From contig NZ_BBZJ01000021.1 in NCBI RefSeq assembly GCF_001417775.1, forward strand, positions 62,001-126,000: a stretch of 64,000 bases of DNA, in the 5' to 3' direction. How positions within the stretch are numbered: position 1 is the first letter of the stretch; each line of letters starts with the position of its first letter. This DNA comes from Streptomyces sp. TP-A0356. GTDB lineage: Bacteria; Actinomycetota; Actinomycetes; Streptomycetales; Streptomycetaceae. Shown here in pieces: positions 7,672 to 15,904 of the stretch. A program made the position numbers and the translations under genes. The notes under the pieces were generated by a model. That model was not told the origin of the DNA. It made no database searches and worked only from the letters and a program-made list of their open reading frames with translations.

Positions 7672-8835
7672 ATGGATGTCGGGCTCAAGCGCGAGCTGGA
7701 GGACAAGGTCCGGGCCGGTGAGCGGCTGACCCGCGAGGACGGCATCGCGCTGTACGAGTCGGACGACCTGGCCTGGCTGGGCGGCCTCGCGCACGAGGTG
7801 CGGACCCGCAAGAACGGTGACGTGGTCCACTTCAACGTCAACCGTCACCTCAACATGACCAACGTGTGCACGGCGTCCTGCGCCTACTGCTCCTTCCAGC
7901 GCAAGCCGGGGGAGAAGGACGCGTACACGATGCGCATCGAGGAGGCGGTCCGGCTCGCCAGGACGATGGAGTCGGAGAACCTCACCGAGCTGCACATCGT
8001 CAACGGCCTGCACCCGAACCTGCCGTGGCGCTACTACCCGCGCTCGCTGCGCGAGCTGAAGGCCGCCCTGCCGAACGTCTCGCTGAAGGCGTTCACGGCG
8101 ACCGAGATCCACCACTTCGAGACCATCTCCGGGCTCAGCGCCTCCGAGATCCTCGACGAGCTGATCGACGCCGGTCTGGAGTCGCTGACCGGCGGCGGCG
8201 CGGAGATCTTCGACTGGGAGATCCGGCAGCACATCGTCGACCACAGGACGCACTGGGAGGACTGGTCGCGCATCCACCGCCTGGCGCACGAGAAGGGTCT
8301 GAAGACCCCGTGCACCATGCTGTACGGCCACATCGAGGAGCCGCGCCACCGCGTGGACCATGTGCTGCGGCTGCGTGAACTCCAGGACGAGACCGGCGGC
8401 TTCCAGGTCTTCATCCCGCTGCGCTACCAGCACGACTTCGTGGATGTGAAGGACGGCAAGGTCCGCAACCGCCTCCAGGCCCGGACGCAGATGGCGACCG
8501 GCGCGGAGGCCCTGAAGACCTTCGCGGTCTCGCGTCTGCTGTTCGACAACGTCCAGCACGTCAAGGTGTTCTGGGTGATGCACGGCGTGCAGACCGCGCA
8601 GCTGGCCCTCCAGCACGGCGCCGACGACATGGACGGCTCGGTCGTCGAGTACAAGATCACGCACGACGCGGACGACTTCGGCACGCCGAACAAGCTGACC
8701 CGGGAGGACCTGCTCGACCTGATCCGCGACGCGGGCTTCCGTCCGGTGGAGCGGAACACACGGTACGAGATCATCCGCGAGTACGAGGGCCCGGACCCGG
8801 CGCGCCGGGACGAGCCGCAGCCCATGCGCGTGTGA
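7672..8835 (+). CDS. mqnE: Aminofutalosine synthase MqnE (radical SAM)
   Basis: A 387-residue radical SAM enzyme. The CxxxCxxC cluster motif is Cys66, Cys70, Cys73 (NVCTASCAYCSF). The C-terminal half carries the MqnE/MqnC-type region (GGFQVFIPLRYQHDF, HVKVFWVMHG, SVVEYKITHDADD). It joins 3-[(1-carboxyvinyl)oxy]benzoate, the MqnA product, to adenosine from SAM, giving 6-amino-6-deoxyfutalosine. ATG 7672 was chosen because the conserved sequence begins there and GAGGCAG lies 6-12 bases upstream; the longer frame from 7531 adds a non-conserved Arg/Gly-rich leader. The substrate supplier MqnA and next-step MqnC are encoded 9 and 16 kb away. Confidence 0.95.
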   Translation: MDVGLKRELEDKVRAGERLTREDGIALYESDDLAWLGGLAHEVRTRKNGDVVHFNVNRHLNMTNVCTASCAYCSFQRKPGEKDAYTMRIEEAVRLARTMESENLTELHIVNGLHPNLPWRYYPRSLRELKAALPNVSLKAFTATEIHHFETISGLSASEILDELIDAGLESLTGGGAEIFDWEIRQHIVDHRTHWEDWSRIHRLAHEKGLKTPCTMLYGHIEEPRHRVDHVLRLRELQDETGGFQVFIPLRYQHDFVDVKDGKVRNRLQARTQMATGAEALKTFAVSRLLFDNVQHVKVFWVMHGVQTAQLALQHGADDMDGSVVEYKITHDADDFGTPNKLTREDLLDLIRDAGFRPVERNTRYEIIREYEGPDPARRDEPQPMRV

Positions 8836-8872
8836 CCGATTCGGCAGCGGAACGGTGTACCCCACCTCCGTA

Positions 8873-8905
8873 GGTAAGGGATAGCCTGCCGCTATGCCCC
8901 TTACC
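8873..8905 (+). promoter_or_regulatory. Stem-loop spanning -10 element and start codon of GNAT gene
   Basis: GGTAAGGG (8873-8880) pairs with CCCTTACC (8898-8905), and ATAGC (8881-8885) pairs with GCTAT (8891-8895). The structure includes TAGCCT (8882-8887), 6 bases before ATG 8894. It may be an operator, or a hairpin masking the start of a leaderless message. Confidence 0.4.
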
Positions 8906-9418
8906 TTTGAGCTCGATCCCGCCGTGTCCCCCGCCCTGCGGGACGACCTGCTCGCGCTGTGGGCGGACGTGTCGAACGCGGGCGGCTCGGTCGGCTTCGT
9001 GCCGCCGGTGACCGCGGACGACATACGCCCCGAGCTGGTGAAGCACCTCGTGGCGATGGCCGAGGGACGGACCCGGCTGCTGGTGGGCCGGGACGGGACC
9101 GGCGCGGTCGCGGCGACCGCGTTCATCGCGCACAACACGCACCGGCTGATGCGGCACTGGGTCTGGCTGTACACGGTGATGGTGCATCCGCGGCACCAGG
9201 GCAGGGGGTACGGCCGTGACCTGCTGGCCGCCGCGGCGGACGCGGCGCGCGGCCTGGAGGGCATCGAGGCGATCCGGCTCACCTGCCGGGGCGGCCTCGG
9301 CCTGGAGCGGTTCTACGGCTCCTGCGGCTACAAGGAGGTCGGCCGGGTGCCCGGGGCGATCCGGGTGGCGCCCGGGGACGACCGGGACGACATCACGATG
9401 CTGCTGCCGCTCCTGTGA
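8894..9418 (+). CDS. GNAT-family N-acetyltransferase
   Basis: A 174-residue acetyltransferase with the acetyl-CoA pyrophosphate-binding motif HPRHQGRGYGRDLL (about residues 97-110) and the usual C-terminal GLERFYGSCGYKEVGR strand-helix block. The substrate is unknown. It is probably leaderless: TAGCCT lies 6 bases upstream of ATG 8894 and the start codon sits in a stem-loop. It follows mqnE by 58 bases on the same strand but appears to have its own promoter. Confidence 0.87.
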   Translation: MPLTFELDPAVSPALRDDLLALWADVSNAGGSVGFVPPVTADDIRPELVKHLVAMAEGRTRLLVGRDGTGAVAATAFIAHNTHRLMRHWVWLYTVMVHPRHQGRGYGRDLLAAAADAARGLEGIEAIRLTCRGGLGLERFYGSCGYKEVGRVPGAIRVAPGDDRDDITMLLPLL

Positions 9419-9518
9419 CTGCTCCCACCCGCCTCCAAGATCGGGGGCCGGGCATGCTTCACTGGACGGTGCCCCTATGGGGGTGTTCGGACGCTTCGAA
9501 ACGGAAGAGTGGATTGAG

Positions 9519-9818
9519 ATGCTCCGCTACACGCTGATGCGCCTCGGGATCTTCGCGGGCTGCCTCCTCGTCGTCTGGGGCCTCGTCTACTCCGGCGTCG
9601 TCCCGCGCGGCCTCGGCGACTCCAACCTCCTGTGGGTCCTCCTGCTCTCCCTGGTGATCTCCGCGCCGATCAGTTTCGTGGTGCTGCGCAAGGAGCGGGA
9701 CCGGGCCTCCGTGCAGATCGTGCAGAAGGTCGACCGTGTGAAGGCCAACCTCGAGGCCAACCGCAGCCAGGAGGACCTGCCCGACGACACGGCCCGGGCG
9801 CAGGGCCAGCCCTCCTGA
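9519..9818 (+). CDS. DUF4229 small membrane protein
   Basis: A 99-residue protein with two transmembrane helices (about 9-26 and 37-55) followed by a charged cytoplasmic tail containing KVDRVKANLEANRSQEDLPD. This matches the actinobacterial DUF4229 family of unknown function. ATG 9519 has GGAAGAG about 10 bases upstream; an in-frame ATG at 9477 would add 14 residues without homology. The stop codon overlaps the start of a strong inverted repeat. Confidence 0.8.
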   Translation: MLRYTLMRLGIFAGCLLVVWGLVYSGVVPRGLGDSNLLWVLLLSLVISAPISFVVLRKERDRASVQIVQKVDRVKANLEANRSQEDLPDDTARAQGQPS

Positions 9819-9873
9819 GAGCTCCGAACACAGTGGGCGCCCGGCTCGCGGACTCCCATTTGTTCGGAGCTCT
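9818..9873 (+). terminator. Inverted repeat, probable terminator
   Basis: AGAGCTCCGAACA (9818-9830) and its exact complement (9861-9873) form a 13-bp perfect stem starting at the DUF4229 stop codon. A partial inner stem (GTGGG with CCCAT) shortens the loop. There is no T-tract, as is common in Streptomyces. Confidence 0.65.
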
Positions 9874-9907
9874 GAGAGGCTTCCCGCATCGGGACCAGGG
9901 GCCCAAC

Positions 9908-9913
9908 TAGTCT
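9908..9913 (+). promoter_or_regulatory. -10 element (TAGTCT) of leaderless TetR gene
   Basis: TAGTCT ends 6 bases before ATG 9920 and no Shine-Dalgarno sequence is present. The same hexamer and spacing occur before mqnA. Confidence 0.5.
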
Positions 9914-9919
9914 TGCGCC

Positions 9920-10633
9920 ATGGGTGCGGTGAAGACCAAGCGGATGCCGCGGGCGGTGCGGGAGCAGCAGATGCTCGACGCCGCCGTACGGACCTTCGGC
10001 CAGCGGGGCTACATGGCCGCGTCCATGGACGAGATCGCCGAACTGGCGGGCGTCTCCAAGCCGCTGGTGTATCTGTACCTGAACTCCAAGGAAGACCTCT
10101 TCACCGCCTGCATCCGCCGCGAGGCCGCCGCGCTCACCGAGGCCGTGCGCTGCGGAGTCCGGCCCGGACTCGCAGCCGACGACCAACTCTGGGAGGGGCT
10201 GCGCGCGTTCTTCACCCACACCGCGCGCAACCCGGACGGCTGGGCGATCCTGCACCTCCAGGCCCGTACGCACGGTGAACCCTTCGCCGCCGAGGTCACC
10301 GCCATGCGTGAGGAGATCGTCGCGTTCGTGACGGAGCTCATCGCCGTCGCCGCGCACGAGGCGCTCCCCGAAGCTCTCGGCTGCGCTCGTGCGGGGAGGC
10401 GTGATCCAGACCTGCCCGAGCGTGAGGTGGCGGGGCTCGCCCAGGCCCTGGTCGGTGCCGCCGAGTCCCTCGCCGCCTGGGCGAACGCCACCTCCGGCGT
10501 CTCAGCCCGGCAGGCCGCGGCGACCCTGATGAACTTCGCCTGGGCGGGCCTCGGCAACCTCATGGAGAACCGCCCCTGGACGCCCCCGGACCGGGACCGG
10601 CGCGTATCGCCTGGAGCGGACGACGAGGGCTGA
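9920..10633 (+). CDS. TetR-family regulator
   Basis: A 237-residue repressor-type protein. The helix-turn-helix spans about residues 15-60 (FGQRGYMAASMDEIAELAGV, SKPLVYLYLNSKEDL). The ligand domain includes HTARNPDGWAILHLQARTHGEPF, resembling regulators placed next to acyl-CoA genes. Codons for about residues 149-160 fall in a palindromic GC-rich insert (10364-10398) that looks like a mobile intergenic repeat captured in frame. It may control the nearby thiolase remnant and acyl-CoA ligase, which is inference. A TAGTCT box lies 6 bases before the ATG, indicating a leaderless mRNA. Confidence 0.9.
   Translation: MGAVKTKRMPRAVREQQMLDAAVRTFGQRGYMAASMDEIAELAGVSKPLVYLYLNSKEDLFTACIRREAAALTEAVRCGVRPGLAADDQLWEGLRAFFTHTARNPDGWAILHLQARTHGEPFAAEVTAMREEIVAFVTELIAVAAHEALPEALGCARAGRRDPDLPEREVAGLAQALVGAAESLAAWANATSGVSARQAAATLMNFAWAGLGNLMENRPWTPPDRDRRVSPGADDEG
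10364..10398. repeat. Palindromic repeat unit inside the TetR coding region
   Basis: CTCCCCG (10364-10370) and CGGGGAG (10392-10398) flank AAGCTCTCGGCTGCGCTCGT. Similar AGCTCTCGGC-TCGCTCG palindromes are, from memory, frequent between Streptomyces genes. Here it is translated in frame as a loop of the TetR protein. Confidence 0.4.
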
Positions 10634-10676
10634 CGGGCGTCAGCTGAGGTCAAGCCGAGGAGAAAGCCCCGCTGAT

Positions 10677-10690
10677 CGGGGAGCTCCCCG
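10677..10690. terminator. Short palindrome after the TetR gene
   Basis: CGGGGAGCTCCCCG is a 14-bp perfect palindrome in the gap between the convergent TetR and YihY genes. It could contribute to termination; it has no loop as DNA, so confidence is low. Confidence 0.3.
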
Positions 10691-10714
10691 CTCATTGACG
10701 AACGATCAGCCAGT

Positions 10715-10812
10715 CCCCATCTCATTCCCCCATCTCATTCCCCCATCTCATTCCCCCTTCTCATTCCCCTGCTCATTTCCCTCGTTCCCCTTTCCATTCC
10801 CCATCCCATTCC
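10715..10812. repeat. 13-bp tandem repeats at the YihY gene end
   Basis: Three perfect units of CCCCATCTCATTC (10715-10753) are followed by degenerate copies to about 10812. The YihY stop codon lies inside the third unit, so the array forms both the protein's Gly/Asn/Glu-rich tail and its 3' flank. Confidence 0.75.
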
Positions 10813-11821
10813 GTTCCTCTGGTCCCTCCTCGCGCTCGGACGAATGCGGCGGTTCGTCGAAGTGCACGCTGACCTTCTGGAACCCCTTGAAGGCTTCCGT
10901 CGTCGCGTACGACCGGTAGGCGCGCACGTCGCCCGGGCTGAGGTGGACGCGGTCGGTGAACGGGCTCAGCAGACTGCGCGGCCACAGATGCAGGCAGCGC
11001 ACCGCGCTGATCTCCGCTGTGACGAGGTACACCAGCGAGCCGAGGTAGATCCAGGCGAGCAGGCCGAGCACGATGCCGAACATGCCGTACGTCGCCGTGG
11101 TGCCCCGGAGAATGTGGTCGACGTAGTAGGAACCGCCCCACTGCAGCACCTGCCAGGCGATCGCGCCGCCCAGCGCGGGGCCGTACATCATGCGCAGGGG
11201 TATGCGGCGGCGCGTCAGAATGTGGTAGCTGCCCAGCAGAAGCCCGGCGTTGAGCGCGACGGCCATGACCGCGGCGGCCACGCGTACGCCGATGGCCAGA
11301 CGGGATCCGAACACACTGGCCGCCGACTCCGCCGCGGACAGGCCCGTGGTGACACAGAGGCCGACCGCGAGCAGTGACAGGAACTTCAGGCCCCTCAGCC
11401 GCGAGCGCAGCGGGCCGGGTCGTTCGTGGCGGGGGACCGCGAAGATCTTGTTCAGGGCGAGCTGGGCGGCCTGCCCGACCCCCAGCGCGCCGTAGAGACT
11501 GCCCGCGACACCGACCACGAGGGCGACGCCACTCCCGTTGAACGAGTGAATGTTGTGACCGATCTGGTCGCCGATCACCGGGAATTCCCGCAAGGCCGAG
11601 TTCAGTACGGCCTGCTGCAGATGCGGGTCGCCCCTGAGAAGGGAACCGAGCAGCGCGACGAGGAAGAGCATCAGCGGGAACAGGGAGAGGAATCCGTAGT
11701 AGGACAGCAGCGCGGCCAGGTATCCGGCCTGGTCGTCGTAGAACTTGTACGCCACGGCCAGAGGAAATCCCGCCCAGCGATGCCGTCGCTGATAAGAATC
11801 CAGCCGGGCCAGCACTCCCAT
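10748..11821 (-). CDS. YihY/BrkB-family inner membrane protein
   Basis: A 357-residue protein with six predicted transmembrane helices (first near residues 36-61, AALLSYYGFLSLFPLMLFLV) typical of YihY/virulence factor BrkB. Despite an old RNase BN name, these are membrane proteins of uncertain role. The last 35 residues are a low-complexity tail (NGMGNGKGNEGNEQGNEKGE) encoded by 13-bp-derived repeats that continue beyond the stop, so tail length probably varies between strains. The gene is convergent with TetR and divergent from the thiolase remnant. Confidence 0.9.
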   Translation of the reverse strand: MGVLARLDSYQRRHRWAGFPLAVAYKFYDDQAGYLAALLSYYGFLSLFPLMLFLVALLGSLLRGDPHLQQAVLNSALREFPVIGDQIGHNIHSFNGSGVALVVGVAGSLYGALGVGQAAQLALNKIFAVPRHERPGPLRSRLRGLKFLSLLAVGLCVTTGLSAAESAASVFGSRLAIGVRVAAAVMAVALNAGLLLGSYHILTRRRIPLRMMYGPALGGAIAWQVLQWGGSYYVDHILRGTTATYGMFGIVLGLLAWIYLGSLVYLVTAEISAVRCLHLWPRSLLSPFTDRVHLSPGDVRAYRSYATTEAFKGFQKVSVHFDEPPHSSEREEGPEERNGMGNGKGNEGNEQGNEKGE

Positions 11822-11916
11822 GCGTTTCCGGTACCCCAGCCTGCCGCCCTTATGCGGTGTTCCCGCCCGTGCCCCCGCTGTGTTTCCACCGGTCGCGGGG
11901 TCCGGTCGGGAAGGTG

Positions 11917-12512
11917 AATGAAGAGATGTGCGGAGAATTCAAGGGAGTGAAGATCGCGCTGGGTCAGGGCGAGTCCGCGATCGCGGGCGGCGCGGACACG
12001 GCGAGCGACGCGCCCCTCGGCGTCAACGACCAGCTGCGCCTGATCCTCCTGGAGACCCGCCGGGCGAAGCACCCGGCGGCCGGCTGAAGGCGCTGGCGAA
12101 GATCCGCCCCGGCCATCTGGTCCCCGACATTCCGCGCAACGCCGAGCCGCGCACCGGCCTGTCCATGGGCGAGCACGCCGCCGTCACGGCCCGCGCGTGG
12201 GGCATCGCACGTGAAACCCAGGACGAGTCCACCCCCACCCAACTCGCCCGACTCAGACTGGCGTTCGGCGTCGACGGCCCGAACCCCACCATGACCGCGG
12301 GCAATTCGACGCCGCTCATGGACGGTGCCGCTGTCGTCCTGCTCGCGAGCGAGGAGTGGGTGCGGGAGCGCGGCCTCGAACCGCTGGCGTATCTGACGGC
12401 GTACCAGACAGCGGCCGTCGACTTCGTCGGCGCAGGCGTGGCGGGCGGCGAGGACGGCCTGCCGGTGGCTCCCGCCCACGCGGTCCCGCGGGCGATCCTC
12501 GAGCGGACCTGA
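11917..12512 (+). pseudogene. Thiolase (acetyl-CoA acyltransferase) remnant
   Basis: Thiolase-type sequence appears in two frames. Frame 1 to 12087 reads ALGQGESAIAGGADTASDAP and GVNDQLRLILLETRRAK. A second frame from about 12080 reads LKALAKIRPGHLVPDIPRNA, EPRTGLSMGEHAAVTARAWG and TMTAGNSTPLMDGAAVVLL, then LAYLTAYQTAAVDF. The N-terminal half with the catalytic cysteine is missing, there is a frame change near 12080, and about 40 residues are deleted between RETQDES and PTQLARLRLAFG. The C-terminal GxG-type catalytic segment is eroded. It sits just upstream of an acyl-CoA ligase, so an intact fatty-acid pair probably existed in an ancestor. Confidence 0.8.
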
Positions 12513-12608
12513 CACCGGGAGCCCCGGGAGAGGACGGTGCGGAGGAGGCTGCACAGCCCTGGCCCCGGACCCTCCCCGAACCCGCACAGACTCCTCACGA
12601 GGGCGCCG

Positions 12609-12641
12609 TACGATCGCGGTTCTAACTGGCGGTAACCGCGA
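12609..12641 (+). promoter_or_regulatory. Candidate promoter/operator of the acyl-CoA ligase gene
   Basis: TACGAT (12609-12614) resembles a -10 box. TCGCGGTT (12614-12621) and AACCGCGA (12634-12641) form an 8-bp inverted repeat over the predicted start point, a plausible repressor site. Confidence 0.35.
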
Positions 12642-12731
12642 GCCGCGACCGCCGGTGAACGTCTCGGTGCGCACAGCGCGTACCTCATGCAGCAGAGCAG
12701 TGTGTAGCTGCAGGCCCCAGGAGGCTGCCCC

Positions 12732-14669
12732 ATGCCGATCTCGTATTCGTCCGCGCCCGTTCCCGCCACCCCGGTCGATCCCGACCACGACGGCGGGCCC
12801 GTGCTGGTGGAGCCGGAGACACGGCGGCTGAACGGCGAGGTGCGGGAGGCGTACGTGCCCGCGCTGGTGCCGTCGGTGACCCACGGCTCGCTCGCCGACC
12901 TGCCCTTCGAGAACGCGAGCGAGGCGCCCGGCCATCGGATCCTCAGCCGGCGTGACGCGGACGGCGGCTGGACGGACCTGACGGCGGCGCAGTTCGCGGA
13001 CCAGGTGCTGGCCGTGGCGAAGGGGCTGATCGCAGAGGGCCTGATGCCGGGCGACCGGATCGCGGTCATGGCGCGTACGACCTACGAGTGGACGCTGCTC
13101 GACTTCGCGGCCTGGGCCGCGGGCCTGGTGACGGTCCCCGTCTACCCCACCTCGTCCGTCTTCCAGACCCGCTGGATCCTCCAGGACTCCGGCGCGGTGG
13201 CCCTGGTGACGGAGACGGCGGGACAGGCGGCGGCCATCGGCCCGGAGCGCAGCCGGCTGCCCGACCTGCGCCATGTGTGGGTGATCGAGAAGCAGCACGT
13301 CCAGCGGCTGGCGCAGCGCGGGGAGGCGGTCCCGGACCAGGAGGTCTCCGTACGCCGGGGTGTGCTGGGCCCGGATACCCTGGCCACCCTCATCTACACC
13401 TCGGGCACCACGGGCCGCCCGAAGGGCTGCGCGCTGACGCACGGCAACTTCCTCGCCGAGGTGGACAACGCGACGCAGCTCCTGCACCCGGTGTTCCGGT
13501 CGAAGACGAGCGACGAGCCGTCCACGCTGCTGTTCCTGCCCCTGTCCCATGTCTTCGGCCGCATGGTGGCGGTGGCCTGCATCCGCGCCCGGGTACGGCT
13601 GGGGCACGCGCCGAGCCTGAAGGCGGAGGATCTGCTGGCCGACCTGGCGAGCTTCAGGCCGACCTTCCTGATGGTGATCCCGTACATGCTGGAGAAGGTC
13701 TACAACAACGCCCGGGCGACGGCCGAGCGTGGCGGACGGACATCGTTGTTCGACCGGGCGGCGGGCGTGGCCCGCCGCTACGGGGAGGCGCTGGAGGCCC
13801 GTCAGCACGGCACCGGACCGGGCCCGAGCCGGGCGCTGAAGGCGACCCGCGCCGTCTACGACCCCCTGGTCTACCGCCGTATCCGGGGCGCCCTGGGCGG
13901 CCGGGTCCGCCATGTCATCTGCGGCGGCTCCCCGCTGGGCCGCCCTCTCGCCGCCTTCTACGCGGGCGCGGGCATAGCGATCCTCGAGGGCTACGGTCTG
14001 ACGGAGACCACCGGCGCCGCCACGGTCACACCCCCGCTCAAACCACGCCTGGGCACGGTGGGTTGGCCCCTGCCCGGCACGAAGGTCCGCATCGCGGCGG
14101 ACGGCGAGGTGCTGCTGTCCGGGGGCCAGGTGTTCCGCGGCTACTGGGACCCGCACGCGGGCGGGGTGGTCCCGGCCACCCCCGACGGCTGGTTCCCGAC
14201 GGGTGACCTCGGCCGCCTGGACGACCAGGGCTATCTGACCATCACGGGCAGGAAGAAGGAGATCCTGATCACGGCGGGAGGCAAGAACGTGGCACCCGCC
14301 CCGCTGGAGAACTGGCTGCGCTCCCACCCGCTGATCTCCCAGTGCCTGGTCCTCGGCGACGGCCGCCCCTATGTGAGCGCGCTGATCACCCTGGACGCGG
14401 AGGGCATCACCCACTGGCGTCAGATGAACGGCAAGCACCCCGTCCCGCCGGAGCTCCTGATCGGCGACGAGGAACTGGACGCCGTCCTGCAACGCGCGGT
14501 GGACGAGGCCAACAAGCTGGTCTCCCGCCCCGAGTCGATCCGCCGTTTCGCGGTCCTGCCCGTGGACTTCACCGAGGAGGCCGGCCACCTGACCCCGTCG
14601 ATGAAGCTGCGCCGGCAAGTGATCATGCGGGACTTCGCGGCACACGTGGAGGGGCTGTACGCGAAGTAG
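12732..14669 (+). CDS. Long-chain fatty acid-CoA ligase (AMP-forming)
   Basis: A 645-residue ANL-superfamily enzyme. The AMP-binding P-loop YTSGTTGRPKG is at about 222-232, the adenylation motif GYGLTET at about 420, and the hinge/catalytic segment GRKKEILITAGGKNVAP at about 506-522. It activates long-chain fatty acids as acyl-AMP then acyl-CoA in the cytoplasm for beta-oxidation or lipid synthesis. The first 35 residues, before the conserved core, are a non-conserved lead. ATG 12732 has AGGAGG 8-13 bases upstream. The decayed thiolase lies immediately 5'. Confidence 0.93.
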   Translation: MPISYSSAPVPATPVDPDHDGGPVLVEPETRRLNGEVREAYVPALVPSVTHGSLADLPFENASEAPGHRILSRRDADGGWTDLTAAQFADQVLAVAKGLIAEGLMPGDRIAVMARTTYEWTLLDFAAWAAGLVTVPVYPTSSVFQTRWILQDSGAVALVTETAGQAAAIGPERSRLPDLRHVWVIEKQHVQRLAQRGEAVPDQEVSVRRGVLGPDTLATLIYTSGTTGRPKGCALTHGNFLAEVDNATQLLHPVFRSKTSDEPSTLLFLPLSHVFGRMVAVACIRARVRLGHAPSLKAEDLLADLASFRPTFLMVIPYMLEKVYNNARATAERGGRTSLFDRAAGVARRYGEALEARQHGTGPGPSRALKATRAVYDPLVYRRIRGALGGRVRHVICGGSPLGRPLAAFYAGAGIAILEGYGLTETTGAATVTPPLKPRLGTVGWPLPGTKVRIAADGEVLLSGGQVFRGYWDPHAGGVVPATPDGWFPTGDLGRLDDQGYLTITGRKKEILITAGGKNVAPAPLENWLRSHPLISQCLVLGDGRPYVSALITLDAEGITHWRQMNGKHPVPPELLIGDEELDAVLQRAVDEANKLVSRPESIRRFAVLPVDFTEEAGHLTPSMKLRRQVIMRDFAAHVEGLYAK

Positions 14670-14790
14670 GGCCGTGCCCGGCGGCCCTCACCCGTTCGCG
14701 GACGACCGCTTAGCCCACCCGGCCCCAGCCGGTGGCGGTGGTGCCCGATATGTGCAGCCTCGCGTGCTTCCATCCCGTCAGGAGGCACAC

Positions 14791-15783
14791 ATGATCGCTG
14801 AGGACCGACAGCAGGACACTTCACGGCGGCGCGTGCTGGCGGCGGCCGCCCTGGCGCCGATGCTGGCCGGGGTGCCGACCCCGGCTCGCGCCCTGGCCGG
14901 CGGGGTGGCACGGGACAGGAGTCGGAAGCTGGTCGAGCCGGTGCGGACCTCGCTGGCGGACTGGACGGCCGTGGCCCGCGTACTGGGCCGCACAGGCGAT
15001 ATGAAGCGCCAGGTCATGTACCACACGGGCCTGCCCCGCCGAGACCTCAGGGTGGTCTCCCACCGTGTCGTCGTCAAACCGGCGCTCGCCCTGGGCTCCC
15101 ACGTCTCCTTCGTCCGTTACGCCGACGGCGGCACTCTGCTGATGGGCGACGTGGTGGTCACCGAGCAGGAACTGCAGCGGTTCAGCGACGTCCTGCACCA
15201 GCAGGGGATCGAGCAGACCGCGATCCACAAGCACCTGCTCTCCCAGACTCCCGACATCTGGTGGACCCACGTCCACGCGCACGGCCACGACCCGGTGGCC
15301 ATCGCCCGCGGGCTGCGCGCGGCGTTCGACCGTACCGGCACCCCGCCCGCGCGTCCCTCGGCCCCGCCGCGCCCCCTCGACCTGGACACCGCCGGCATCG
15401 ATGCCGCGCTGCGCGTCAAGGGCGTCGTCGACGACGGGATCTACAAGAGCACCTTCGTCCGCCGCGAGACCATCACCGACGGCGACCTCGTGCTGCCGCC
15501 GGGCCTGGGGTCGACCACCGCGTTCAACTTCCAGCCGCTGGGTCACGGCCGTGCCGCGGTCAACGGCGACTGCGTCATGATCGCCGGGGAGGTCCAGAAC
15601 GTCCTCAGGGCCCTGCGGCGTGCCGGGGCCGAGCTGGTCGAGCTGCACAACCACGGCCTGAGGGACGAACCCCGGCTGTTCTTCACCCACTTCTGGGCCG
15701 TCGGGGACGCCGTCGGCCTCGCCCGTGGCCTGCGCCGCGCGGTGGACGCCACCGACGTCGTGCCGGTGGCGGGCGCCGGGTAG
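14791..15783 (+). CDS. Exported DUF1259 (LppY/LpqO-like) protein
   Basis: A 330-residue protein with a twin-arginine-type signal (TSRRRVLAAAALAPMLAGV, cleavage probably after ARALA near residue 37). Two tandem DUF1259 copies follow, seen in the parallel segments WTHVHAHGHDPVAIARGLRA and FFTHFWAVGDAVGLARGLRR. The family resembles mycobacterial LppY/LpqO lipoproteins of unknown function; conserved His residues hint at metal or ligand binding. ATG 14791 has an excellent AGGAGG 6 bases upstream, and the longer frame from 14674 lacks homology. Confidence 0.85.
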   Translation: MIAEDRQQDTSRRRVLAAAALAPMLAGVPTPARALAGGVARDRSRKLVEPVRTSLADWTAVARVLGRTGDMKRQVMYHTGLPRRDLRVVSHRVVVKPALALGSHVSFVRYADGGTLLMGDVVVTEQELQRFSDVLHQQGIEQTAIHKHLLSQTPDIWWTHVHAHGHDPVAIARGLRAAFDRTGTPPARPSAPPRPLDLDTAGIDAALRVKGVVDDGIYKSTFVRRETITDGDLVLPPGLGSTTAFNFQPLGHGRAAVNGDCVMIAGEVQNVLRALRRAGAELVELHNHGLRDEPRLFFTHFWAVGDAVGLARGLRRAVDATDVVPVAGAG

Positions 15784-15904
15784 CGGTGGACGGATCGCGT
15801 ACGGCCGGGGGTCGGCTGGCGCATGTGGGTGTGCTCCGGCGGACACGCAACGCGAAAGGGCATATGCATGGAGTAGCGACAGCGGCTGGAAACGGAGATG
15901 CACG

